Positions 1-4,969 of a stretch of 6,025 nt of DNA are shown here, piece after piece. This DNA is from an archaeon. Lineage in GTDB: Archaea > Iainarchaeota > Iainarchaeia > Iainarchaeales > Iainarchaeaceae. Below the pieces are notes generated by a model. That model made no database searches. It was not told the origin of the DNA and worked only from the letters and a program-made list of their open reading frames with translations. The position numbers were made by a program, and so were the translations under genes. The stretch spans positions 1 through 6,025 of the forward strand of contig JANLHD010000172.1 of NCBI GenBank assembly GCA_024653865.1, in the 5' to 3' direction. Positions within the stretch are counted from its first letter, which is position 1, and every line of letters starts with the position of its first letter.

Positions 1-470
1 AAAAAGCCAAACAATACGCCAAGCAATACATCCCCGATGTAGTGCGCGCCCAAATAAACGCGCGATGCGAGCACCAGCACCACAATTATGATTCCGGCAA
101 AGCGCGCCGTGTTCGCGAACTTCTCCCAATAATACCCGAATACCGAGCCTATTGTTCCCGCGTGCCCCGATGGAAGCGCGTATGGAGAATCAATTTCTAG
201 TGCAAGAACCCGAAAATCCTCTATGGGGGGCCTTGCCCTTCCGATAAGCGGCTTTAGCACTCCCACAAGCGCGGAAATAAATAGTATTGCCGTGGCGAGA
301 AAAAAAGATTTTTTTTCGTCGCCTTTCCAGAAAAGAAAGGCGCTAAGAGCCATCCAAAGAAGCGGGTTGCCAAGGTGCGTTATGACAATAAAGAAAGAGT
401 CCAGTGCGGGGGTTGCAAACCCCTGGAGGAGATGCGTGAATTGCGCTTCGGCTTGGAGTGCTTCGAACAT
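1..470 (-). CDS. PAP2-family membrane phosphatase (C-terminus cut by window edge)
   Basis: This is a partial integral membrane protein of 156 visible residues, read right to left and leaving the window at base 1. All three signatures of the PAP2 (type 2 phosphatidic acid phosphatase) family are intact: KPLIGRARP (K-x6-RP, about residues 73-81), PSGH (100-103) and SRVYLGAHYIGD (SR-x5-H-x3-D, 136-147). His103 and His143 would be the proton donor and phospho-acceptor residues. Hydrophobic stretches at about 37-48, 56-72, 124-135 and 148-156 fit the usual multi-helix bundle. Known members remove phosphate from lipid phosphates or isoprenoid diphosphates at the membrane surface; the substrate here cannot be told. 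The ATG lies 4 nt after the stop of the gene at 475-921, so the two are probably one operon. No clear Shine-Dalgarno sequence is visible, consistent with translational coupling. Confidence 0.93.
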   Translation of the reverse strand, partial: MFEALQAEAQFTHLLQGFATPALDSFFIVITHLGNPLLWMALSAFLFWKGDEKKSFFLATAILFISALVGVLKPLIGRARPPIEDFRVLALEIDSPYALPSGHAGTIGSVFGYYWEKFANTARFAGIIIVVLVLASRVYLGAHYIGDVLLGVLFGF

Positions 471-474
471 TTTT

Positions 475-921
475 CTACACTTTCGCTTTTTTGAGCCTCT
501 TCATTCCCGGAATCTCAACCGAACTATAATCCACCACGATGCCGCATTGCTTTAGCGCTTTTCTCATTGCATACGCCCTGCAAAATCCCTCGAGTTCCTT
601 TTTCTCGTTTTTTTGCACCCCTTCTCCCAATTCCTCAATTACTTCCTTAATTGCGGAATTGACCTTCCTTGAATTCACTTCCTCAAGCGCCTTTGCGGTG
701 TCCTTTTTCTCAAGCCCAAGAGCGTTTATTGCGGCATCCACCTTTTCGAGCTTCACCGACTTTCTCAGGTTCTCCTCTATTTTTCCGTCGAGGCTGATTC
801 CAAGGCTCGCGAGAAACTCCATGACCGTGCGCGGCTCCGTCGCGGGCTCTATTTTTAGTTTCCTAATCGCCACCCAATCGTCATAATTCGATATGAACTG
901 CACGTATTTTTCGTCGGCCAA
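475..921 (-). CDS. Small soluble protein, possibly DUF2666 family
   Basis: A 148-aa protein with no signal peptide or membrane segment and many charged residues. The N-terminus (YVQFISNYDDWVAIRKLKI, residues 6-24) and the following segment TEPRTVMEFLASLGISLDGK look like my recollection of the archaeal family DUF2666, which has no known function. The assignment is from memory and needs a profile search. The middle (about 50-115) is predominantly helical and Lys/Glu-rich; the C-terminal part carries two Cys (in GFCRAY and KQCGI). The start is a TTG: it is preceded by a strong AGGAGGG at 929-935 with 7 nt spacing, and no ATG lies near. Its stop is 4 nt from the ATG of the PAP2 phosphatase, so it is the first gene of that operon. 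Confidence 0.85.
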   Translation of the reverse strand: MADEKYVQFISNYDDWVAIRKLKIEPATEPRTVMEFLASLGISLDGKIEENLRKSVKLEKVDAAINALGLEKKDTAKALEEVNSRKVNSAIKEVIEELGEGVQKNEKKELEGFCRAYAMRKALKQCGIVVDYSSVEIPGMKRLKKAKV

Positions 922-928
922 AAAAAAT

Positions 929-935
929 CCCTCCT
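929..935 (-). promoter_or_regulatory. Strong Shine-Dalgarno site for the TTG start at 921
   Basis: The minus strand reads AGGAGGG, a near-perfect match to the archaeal 16S rRNA 3' end, followed by a 7-nt A/T spacer and then TTG. It fixes the non-ATG start of the 148-aa protein. It is the strongest ribosome binding site in the window. Confidence 0.8.
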
Positions 936-972
936 AAGTCAAAAAAATAACAAATACTTTTGTAGTTTGGTG

Positions 973-980
973 AATAAAAA
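973..980 (-). promoter_or_regulatory. Candidate TATA box for the 475-921 / PAP2 operon
   Basis: TTTTTATT on the minus strand lies about 52 nt ahead of the TTG start. Transcription beginning about 25 nt downstream of it (around base 950) would give a leader of roughly 28 nt that includes the Shine-Dalgarno site. Composition and spacing are the only support. Confidence 0.35.
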
Positions 981-999
981 CTCTTCCATCAGGCGGTTG

Positions 1000-1015
1000 G
1001 TGCCCTTTAGGGCGC
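1000..1015 (-). terminator. Short hairpin between lipoprotein and DUF2666-like gene
   Basis: GTGCCC-TTTA-GGGCGC (plus strand) forms a 6-bp stem including one G-T pair, with a 4-nt loop, in the gap after the stop of the lipoprotein gene (1047) and before the next promoter. A T-run follows on the minus strand about 20 nt later and overlaps the candidate TATA box. It may separate the two transcription units; terminator function is inferred. Confidence 0.3.
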
Positions 1016-1046
1016 GAGTGGATAAGCCGGAAATTAATCAAATCAA

Positions 1047-1709
1047 TCAAATGAGCCTTTCTATAATGTTTGCCGCGGAAAGCACTACCTGCTCATCAAT
1101 TCCCGTTCCGCCAAGGCTTCTTACCGTGACAAAAGTGGGGTTTGCGCCGTCAATATCGGCAAAAAATATCCTGTGCTCGCCCGTATTTTCCGAAGAAATC
1201 ACAAAAGCCTTTTCCCCAAGGGTAATTTCTTTTTGCGTGGCGTCAAAGAGCTGTGTTTCGCTTTGTCTTGCTTCGTCCTCCATGGAGTCGAGAGCCTCTT
1301 CAAGCCTCGTGAATTCGTGGAATTCGAGCTGCACAATCGGCTCGCCCTCCAATGTCACATTACAGGAAATATAACTGATTGTTTTCCCAAACGGCGCGGG
1401 TTTTCTAGCAACGGACACTCCTTCGCCGAAAAGCCCAGTGAATGCCTCCACAATAAGCGGGTCAGAGCAATTATATGGGCTCGAAATTTTTTCGGAAATT
1501 TCAACGTTATCATTTGTCTCGACGTCTTCAGGGGTGTTGATTATAGGCTTGTTATCCTCTTCTGGCTGCTGTTCCCCCTGGTTCTCATTTTCGCCGGTAT
1601 TTTGGTCGCCGGTATTTTCCTGCGCAATGGGTTGCGCGCAGCCCGCAAGAACTATCAGTGAAAGCAGAATTGCGGTTATGAATGCATTTTTTCCGATTAT
1701 AAAAATCAC
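1047..1709 (-). CDS. Lipoprotein of unknown function with low-complexity linker
   Basis: A predicted lipoprotein of 220 aa. A hydrophobic signal ends in the lipobox LAGC (Cys24), so the mature protein should be lipid-anchored outside the membrane. Residues 25 to about 55 form a linker rich in Asn, Gln, Glu and Gly with an imperfect NTG repeat (ENTGDQNTGENENQGE). A folded domain of about 140 residues follows, with Cys81 and Cys116 as a possible disulfide pair. I do not recognise this domain. No ATG precedes the lipobox in frame; the GTG at 1709 gives an ordinary signal-peptide length and has a weak upstream AAAGG. The same frame stays open to a TTG at 1847, but that extension would translate a tRNA fragment, so it is rejected. 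The gene is transcribed away from tRNA-Thr. Confidence 0.8.
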   Translation of the reverse strand: MIFIIGKNAFITAILLSLIVLAGCAQPIAQENTGDQNTGENENQGEQQPEEDNKPIINTPEDVETNDNVEISEKISSPYNCSDPLIVEAFTGLFGEGVSVARKPAPFGKTISYISCNVTLEGEPIVQLEFHEFTRLEEALDSMEDEARQSETQLFDATQKEITLGEKAFVISSENTGEHRIFFADIDGANPTFVTVRSLGGTGIDEQVVLSAANIIERLI

Positions 1710-1743
1710 CAGGTTTATGCCTTTTATTATCTGGGTTTTGATC

Positions 1744-1753
1744 TTTTTAAAGA
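1744..1753 (-). promoter_or_regulatory. Candidate TATA box for the 1047-1709 lipoprotein
   Basis: TCTTTAAAAA on the minus strand lies about 35-44 nt before the GTG start, between the start codon and the tRNA fragment. A start of transcription about 25 nt downstream would leave a short leader. The evidence is only composition and position. Confidence 0.35.
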
Positions 1754-1777
1754 TGCCTTTATTCCTTTTATGGAAGA

Positions 1778-1800
1778 AAGCCTCCGGTGGGAATTGAACC
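1778..1800 (-). repeat. Detached duplicate of the tRNA-Thr 3' end
   Basis: These 23 bases are identical to 1859-1881, the 3' terminus of the tRNA-Thr gene (discriminator, 3' acceptor strand, 3' side of the T stem and the T loop), in the same orientation and 81 bp apart. Identity stops abruptly at 1801. The 5' side of the T stem and everything further upstream is missing: GCCGG faces CCCAC and cannot form the stem, so this is not a functional tRNA. A direct repeat of a tRNA 3' end is the usual footprint of a tRNA-targeting integrase or of an aberrant duplication. Confidence 0.85.
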
Positions 1801-1834
1801 GGCCCGAAACAGTTTCGGCTGTTTGGTGCGACGG

Positions 1835-1860
1835 TTATCCCCTCCAAAGGTCGGGGATAA
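1835..1860 (-). terminator. 8-bp hairpin at the tRNA-Thr 3' end
   Basis: A perfect inverted repeat TTATCCCC / GGGGATAA with a 10-nt loop starts at the tRNA discriminator base itself (1860) and continues into the trailer. It could act in 3'-end processing or termination, although no T-tract follows. It could instead be a recombination or integration relic, since it lies exactly between the two copies of the tRNA 3' end. Confidence 0.4.
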
Positions 1861-1971
1861 GCCTCCGGTGGGAATTGAACCCACGACCCGCGGTTAATTT
1901 GCCGTCCACCAAAAAACGCTGTTTTCAGTAACAGTTACAAAACCGCTGCTCTACCACTGAGCCACGGAGGC
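1860..1971 (-). tRNA. tRNA-Thr (anticodon TGT) with 40-nt intron
   Basis: A full cloverleaf can be drawn. Acceptor GCCTCCG/CGGAGGC is perfect, with T as discriminator, typical of archaeal tRNA-Thr. D stem is GCTC/GAGC with loop AGTGGTA. Anticodon stem is GCGGT/ACCGC with loop TTTGTAA, giving anticodon TGT, which reads ACA. The variable region is 5 nt. T arm is GTGGG-TTCAATT-CCCAC. The mature RNA is 72 nt including the discriminator, and CCA is not encoded. The anticodon loop is interrupted after A37 by an intron (1896-1935). It is transcribed on the minus strand, with a TATA-like box at 1996-2006. Its 3' end is duplicated at 1778-1800. Confidence 0.96.
1896..1935 (-). other. tRNA-Thr intron with canonical bulge-helix-bulge
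   Basis: This 40-nt intron lies between tRNA positions 37 and 38. Exon bases TTTG (32-35) pair with intron CAAA to form the 4-bp central helix. The 3-nt bulges TAA and TTA flank it, and intron CTGTT pairs with intron GACGG (two G-U) to form the inner helix. Cleavage between the second and third base of each bulge joins A37 to A38 exactly and restores the 7-nt anticodon loop. This is the strict archaeal splicing-endonuclease substrate, so it also implies that the genome encodes that enzyme and the tRNA ligase RtcB. Confidence 0.92.
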
Positions 1972-1995
1972 GCAATACAATTCGTTTTGGGAATT

Positions 1996-2006
1996 GTTTA
2001 AAATAC
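1996..2006 (-). promoter_or_regulatory. TATA-like box of tRNA-Thr
   Basis: The minus strand reads GTATTTTAAAC, an A/T island about 25-35 bp upstream of the tRNA 5' end at 1971. That is the expected spacing for an archaeal TBP/TFB promoter with a very short 5' leader. It sits only about 12 bp beyond the stop of the upstream lipoprotein gene (2018), so the tRNA has its own promoter. Confidence 0.6.
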
Positions 2007-2017
2007 TTCAGTAGGGC

Positions 2018-2869
2018 TTAATTGCCGCCGGATAAGACGCTTTTCACGGATTTAACCTCTATTCCATTACTGCCTAAAGAATCGAACAGTTCCTCGATTT
2101 TCCCGCCGCGTTCTCCGTAGTCATGCACGTGGAAAACAATTCCCATAATCTGACCATCCATATTCTGGTAAGCTTCCTCAATTTCGCTCAAGGGGGCAGC
2201 ATCCGCAGTGCCGACCGCATACATCCTGTGTTGTATTATTGTCACTTCGGAACCGTTCCAGACCGCCTTTCTTGGGCTGCTGAGCAAATCCTGCTGCCTC
2301 GCGCCGCCGCTGGTATTGTAAAGCATCCCTCTCGGCCAGTCAGTGTCGGCATCTGTGACCGAGCCAGTGATCATCTGCCCGTCCGCAGGAAGCCGGTTCA
2401 TTATTGCCATCATCTCGGTAATTGTTCCCTTGTACCTTGGGTCGTTTTCCCGGCCGGGTTCGTTTGTGTACCCGTTCCAATTGTTGTGAGATAGGCCATG
2501 GTGATGCAATGCGATTTCATGCCCGTTTGCTTCCCAGCTCCGAAGCAATGCAAGCCTGCCCGGGTCATCAAGGATGTACACTCCCCATTGCGGGTTGAAT
2601 TGAAGCGTGAGCTTGAAGCCCTTCGAGTCCGCGAGTTCGACAAGTTCTTCGAGAACCGGCCAATTGTCCCTCACATAAGGCACTATGGGCCCTGCTTCCA
2701 TGTGAACCGCAATGAAAGCTATTTTTTCATCCTCGCCATTCTGCGGAGGGCCATTTAGATCCGGGTCCAGAATAGGACCGGGATTTGGTTTTGGGTTTGG
2801 ATTTGGTTCCGCACATCCGGAGAAAAGCAATACGCTGAGGATTGCCAAAACAAGAATAATTTTCTTCAT
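2018..2869 (-). CDS. Lipoprotein with divergent NodB-like (polysaccharide deacetylase-fold) domain
   Basis: A 283-aa protein: MKKI n-region, hydrophobic helix, lipobox LFSGC (Cys19), a Pro/Asn linker (EPNPNPKPNPGP) and a domain of about 235 residues. The domain resembles the NodB/carbohydrate esterase 4 and glycoside hydrolase/deacetylase barrel superfamily. A first strand IAFIAVHMEAGP (50-61) stands where the catalytic TFDDG motif is expected, GHEIALHHHGLSH (116-128) carries an HxxxH metal-ligand candidate, and GIVFHVHDYGE (243-253) resembles the closing His motif. The Asp pair of motif 1 is absent; His56 and Glu58 may replace it, so activity and substrate are uncertain. It probably acts on an extracellular glycan. 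The ATG at 2869 gives a standard signal peptide; a TTG at 2914 in the same frame would add 15 residues to the signal and is less likely. It is a single-gene unit divergent from the cysteine-cluster gene. Confidence 0.82.
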   Translation of the reverse strand: MKKIILVLAILSVLLFSGCAEPNPNPKPNPGPILDPDLNGPPQNGEDEKIAFIAVHMEAGPIVPYVRDNWPVLEELVELADSKGFKLTLQFNPQWGVYILDDPGRLALLRSWEANGHEIALHHHGLSHNNWNGYTNEPGRENDPRYKGTITEMMAIMNRLPADGQMITGSVTDADTDWPRGMLYNTSGGARQQDLLSSPRKAVWNGSEVTIIQHRMYAVGTADAAPLSEIEEAYQNMDGQIMGIVFHVHDYGERGGKIEELFDSLGSNGIEVKSVKSVLSGGN

Positions 2870-2947
2870 GCAGAAAATAAATCTCTTGAGAATATATCTA
2901 ACTTTCTGTGCCAAAGCGTTTTATTTGCTTCAATCCATAAATGCTCC
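2870..2947. promoter_or_regulatory. Divergent promoter region of the deacetylase-like and YkgJ-type genes
   Basis: A 78-bp A/T-rich gap separates two divergent starts. On the plus strand TTTTATTTG (2919-2927) lies about 25 nt before the ATG at 2948, which suggests a leaderless or nearly leaderless mRNA. On the minus strand TTAGATATAT lies about 30 nt before the ATG at 2869. Neither start has a convincing Shine-Dalgarno sequence, which agrees with leaderless transcription. Confidence 0.45.
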
Positions 2948-3595
2948 ATGGAAGGCATGCATTTTAAGTGCCAGCAATGCGGCGAATGCTGCAAAAGATA
3001 TTATGTAGTAACCCTTCCCGGCGAAGCCGCAAAGCAGGCCGAATTGAAGGGCGAAACCGAACGTGATTTTCTCAAAAACCACACGCGCCTCTTCCTCCAC
3101 TTGTTCGCGCGCGAGTATTCGGAAGGCAAGATAATGGTGAGCAACGCAATGCTTCCCAAACGAATTTGCGATGCCATCGAGGCAGAGCACGGTTTTTTGC
3201 CGAATTTTTTCATTGCGGTGCCGGCTCTCGTGTTCAAACGCGAAGAGAGCGGTTATTGCACTTTTTACAGGCAAGGCGAGGGCTGCACGATTTATAATGC
3301 AAGGCCGCTTGAGTGCAAATGCTTTCCATTCATATCAATCCGCCCAAATACGGATTACAAAAAAGAATACCCTTTCTGCCATGGTCTCGAATACCGTGAT
3401 GAAAAAATTTCTTATGTGGACATGAGTTTTCTGCACTTCAAGCAGATGCGCAAATATTGTGATTTGCTGCGCGAAAAAGGCTTCACTTCGGTTTGGAAAG
3501 CGTGGCCGAACAAGGGCGTAGTGCTTTTTGAAAACAAGCTTGCCGGCGAAATTGGCGAGGAAGAATTTTTGGGTTCGATTGCGGGATTGAAATAA
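2948..3595 (+). CDS. YkgJ-type cysteine-cluster protein
   Basis: A 215-aa soluble protein with the pattern of the YkgJ / UPF0153 zinc- or iron-binding cysteine-cluster family. It has FKCQQCGECC (Cys8, 11, 14, 15) near the N-terminus, then YCTFYRQGEGCTIYNARPLECKCFPF (Cys104, 113, 123, 125), written here as one motif spanning residues 103-128, and a last Cys144 in YPFCHG. In the family these cysteines bind a metal or Fe-S cluster; the biochemical role is unsettled. The segment between the CC pair and Cys104 is about 90 residues, longer than I expect for the family, and may be an inserted helical subdomain. ATG 2948 is used; the ATG at 2957 is an alternative that would remove three residues. The gene is convergent with the 87-aa gene, with stop codons 9 nt apart. 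Confidence 0.9.
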   Translation: MEGMHFKCQQCGECCKRYYVVTLPGEAAKQAELKGETERDFLKNHTRLFLHLFAREYSEGKIMVSNAMLPKRICDAIEAEHGFLPNFFIAVPALVFKREESGYCTFYRQGEGCTIYNARPLECKCFPFISIRPNTDYKKEYPFCHGLEYRDEKISYVDMSFLHFKQMRKYCDLLREKGFTSVWKAWPNKGVVLFENKLAGEIGEEEFLGSIAGLK

Positions 3596-3604
3596 ATTCG
3601 ATTT

Positions 3605-3868
3605 TCAATTTTGTTTTTGCGCCTTCTCTTTTGCTATCCTTGCGGCTTCCCTCATTATTGCCCTTGTAGTTATCGTGGCGCTTTTTTTTCCCCTGCCCCA
3701 ACCAAAGACCTTGAGCGCGGTTTCAATTGTTTCATCAGCCAATAATTCCTTTTCAAAGGCACTAATGCCCGCATTTTCCCCCATTCTGTACATGCGAATT
3801 GCCGCCTCTTTTTTTTCCGCATCGGACAGGCCGTTCCAGAGCCGAATTATTTCCTCGTCAGTAACCAT
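3605..3868 (-). CDS. Unrecognised 87-aa protein downstream of Bro-N/DinD-like gene
   Basis: I do not recognise this protein. It is probably all-helical: an acidic N-terminal half (EEIIRLWNGLSDAEKKEAAIR), a middle segment GISAFEKELLADETIETALK written here only as a guide, and a strongly basic C-terminus (from KVFGWGRGKK to KEKAQKQN) that could bind nucleic acid. It has no signal, membrane helix or cysteine. The ATG is preceded by GGAG at 3880-3883 with an 11-nt spacer. It starts 32 nt after the stop of the Bro-N/DinD-like gene on the same strand, so the two are likely co-transcribed and may belong to the same mobile-element-derived module. The end converges on the YkgJ-type gene with 9 nt between stops. 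Confidence 0.72.
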   Translation of the reverse strand: MVTDEEIIRLWNGLSDAEKKEAAIRMYRMGENAGISAFEKELLADETIETALKVFGWGRGKKSATITTRAIMREAARIAKEKAQKQN

Positions 3869-3900
3869 TTTTTTTCAAACTCCTTTTTTTGCTGTGGAAA

Positions 3901-4737
3901 TCATCCCTTCAGCCTTTTCCTTTTTGTTGACTCGGGTTCTTCGAGATAGTTTTCCTTTGTGCTGATTTTTTCTCCGGATTCCAATTCGAGTTTTTTTCTG
4001 GCGCCGCCCGCAATTTGCCCGCCCAATTTCGCGGCCTTCTTGTTTTGCACAAACCCCTGCGCGTTTTTGCCCCGCGCGATTTTGGTGGTTGAGGCTTCTC
4101 CAAGCATGGTGAAAATAAGCTCCAAATCATTCATGTGGTCGCGCAAATTTTGCCTGTCAAGTTTCTTGAATTTTTTGTATTCTTCCACTGATTTGCCAAA
4201 AGTCGCCTGGCTAATCTCGTTGGTCAAAATCGCGTATTCTTTGTTCTCGCGCACGCCGCGGTGTTTCCACTCGCCCATCAATTCCTGCCGAACCGCTATT
4301 CCGCGCACCTGTTTTTCAATCCACTCATCCGAATAGCCTTTTGCCCGGTAAAGCTCTTTCATGCGCGCCTGGGTGAGTTCGGGATTTTCGATTTCCTGCA
4401 CGCGCTCATAGCCAACTTGTGCGAGCCAGCGCTTGAATGGCTCGGCTTTTGGAGAGGGAATTGACTGGATTATCCTGAATAAAGTTTCTGTATTCGCGCA
4501 ATCGGTTTCATAATACTTGCCGTCAGGCGCAACCAATTTCAGTTGGTTACAATTTGTAACCACCTCGCTTCCTTCTTCTTTTAAGCGGTGCTTAAGCACT
4601 TTCCAATAGTTCCTGGCATCGGAGCTTTCTGACAAAACTCCAACAACATCCACTACCGAAAACCACCATTCATTGTTGTGCCGTGTTCTACGAATTTTTG
4701 CCCCCTGAAAAACCACTAATGCATTCTCGCTTTCCAC
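3901..4737 (-). CDS. Bro-N / DinD-like phage antirepressor-type protein
   Basis: A 278-aa protein in two parts. Residues about 5-110 are a Bro-N domain, the DNA-binding module of baculovirus BRO and phage antirepressors: KIRRTRHNNEWWFSVVDVVG region at 14-33, DARNYWKVLKHRL at 40-52, and ETLFRIIQSIPSPKAEPFKR at 84-103. The C-terminal half resembles bacterial DinD: LDRQNLRDHMNDLELIF (193-209), EASTTKIA (214-221), then an AGGARKKLE segment and a Lys/Arg-rich tail. Such proteins are widespread in phages, mobile elements and uncultured prokaryotes; the usual inferred role is transcriptional regulation or a response to DNA damage. GTG 4737 was chosen over GTG 4746 because GGGTG (4744-4748) then sits at ribosome-binding distance; the alternative would overlap it. 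It is the first gene of a pair with the 87-aa protein. Confidence 0.92.
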   Translation of the reverse strand: MESENALVVFQGAKIRRTRHNNEWWFSVVDVVGVLSESSDARNYWKVLKHRLKEEGSEVVTNCNQLKLVAPDGKYYETDCANTETLFRIIQSIPSPKAEPFKRWLAQVGYERVQEIENPELTQARMKELYRAKGYSDEWIEKQVRGIAVRQELMGEWKHRGVRENKEYAILTNEISQATFGKSVEEYKKFKKLDRQNLRDHMNDLELIFTMLGEASTTKIARGKNAQGFVQNKKAAKLGGQIAGGARKKLELESGEKISTKENYLEEPESTKRKRLKG

Positions 4738-4805
4738 AAAAACCACCCTTTGCCGTTATGCAGATTGCCTTTGCTTGCCCACATAAGCGTTAGTCCGGGT
4801 CTTGT

Positions 4806-4813
4806 TTAAAAAC
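4806..4813 (-). promoter_or_regulatory. Candidate TATA box for the Bro-N/DinD-like operon
   Basis: TTTTTAAA on the minus strand lies about 70 nt ahead of the GTG start, giving a predicted leader of about 40 nt that contains GGGTG as ribosome binding site. It lies within a longer A/T segment (4803-4820). Support is compositional only. Confidence 0.35.
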
Positions 4814-4861
4814 AGTTTTAGGGGGCTTGTTGCCGGTGCGCTAACTGCAGCATGGAGCGCC

Positions 4862-4969
4862 ATTTGCTTTTTTTAGTGCAGGTTTTTGTTTCTTTTGGAG
4901 AAGCAAAATAGTGCCAATTTTTGTTTTTAGTGCAGGTTTTTGTTTCTTGCAGAGAAACAAAAAAGTGCC
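4862..4969. repeat. Two tandem 54-bp hairpin units abutting tRNA-Glu
   Basis: Units 4862-4915 and 4916-4969 match at about 45 of 54 positions. Both contain TTTAGTGCAGGTTTTTGTTT and both end in GTGCC. The end of the second unit is the 3' terminus of tRNA-Glu (bases 4966-4969 belong to the tRNA), and GCGCC at 4857-4861 lies one period further left. Each unit holds an inverted repeat: 4937-4947 with 4953-4963 (11 bp, 5-nt loop) and 4884-4893 with 4899-4908 (10 bp including one G-T pair). Upstream, 4747-4861 holds only the promoter region of the Bro-N/DinD-like gene and a weak 5-bp GCGCT/AGCGC hairpin (4838-4860). I see no ORF anywhere in 4747-4965. Confidence 0.85.
4959..4965 (-). terminator. 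T-tract after tRNA-Glu
   Basis: Immediately after the discriminator the minus strand reads C followed by six T, then the 11-bp hairpin of the adjacent repeat unit. A T-tract at this place is typical of archaeal termination. The hairpin further downstream may add to it. Confidence 0.5.

Noticed and set aside
223..886. Plus-strand open frames opposite the PAP2 and DUF2666-like genes
   Set aside because: Low-complexity Ser/Phe/Pro products typical of antisense shadows; the minus-strand frames carry intact PAP2 motifs and a strong ribosome binding site.
1778..1847. Possible 3' half of a split (trans-spliced) tRNA
   Set aside because: Only the T loop and the 3' strands of the T stem and acceptor are kept; the 5' side of the T stem is mismatched (GCCGG against CCCAC) and there is no anticodon-arm half, so no functional tRNA half can be built.
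1710..1847. N-terminal extension of the lipoprotein from TTG 1847
   Set aside because: It would translate the tRNA-Thr 3' fragment and part of a hairpin and place 69 residues before the lipobox Cys; the GTG at 1709 gives a normal signal peptide.
2123..2758. Open frames on both strands overlapping the deacetylase-like gene
   Set aside because: They lack recognisable domains and lie wholly inside a coherent lipoprotein gene with signal peptide and His motifs.
4738..4746. GTG at 4746 as start of the Bro-N/DinD-like protein
   Set aside because: The GGGTG that would serve as ribosome binding site overlaps this codon; it is correctly spaced for the GTG at 4737, and only three non-conserved residues are lost.
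4862..4969. CRISPR-like repeats
   Set aside because: Only two directly adjoining units with no spacers between them, and the units are not identical.
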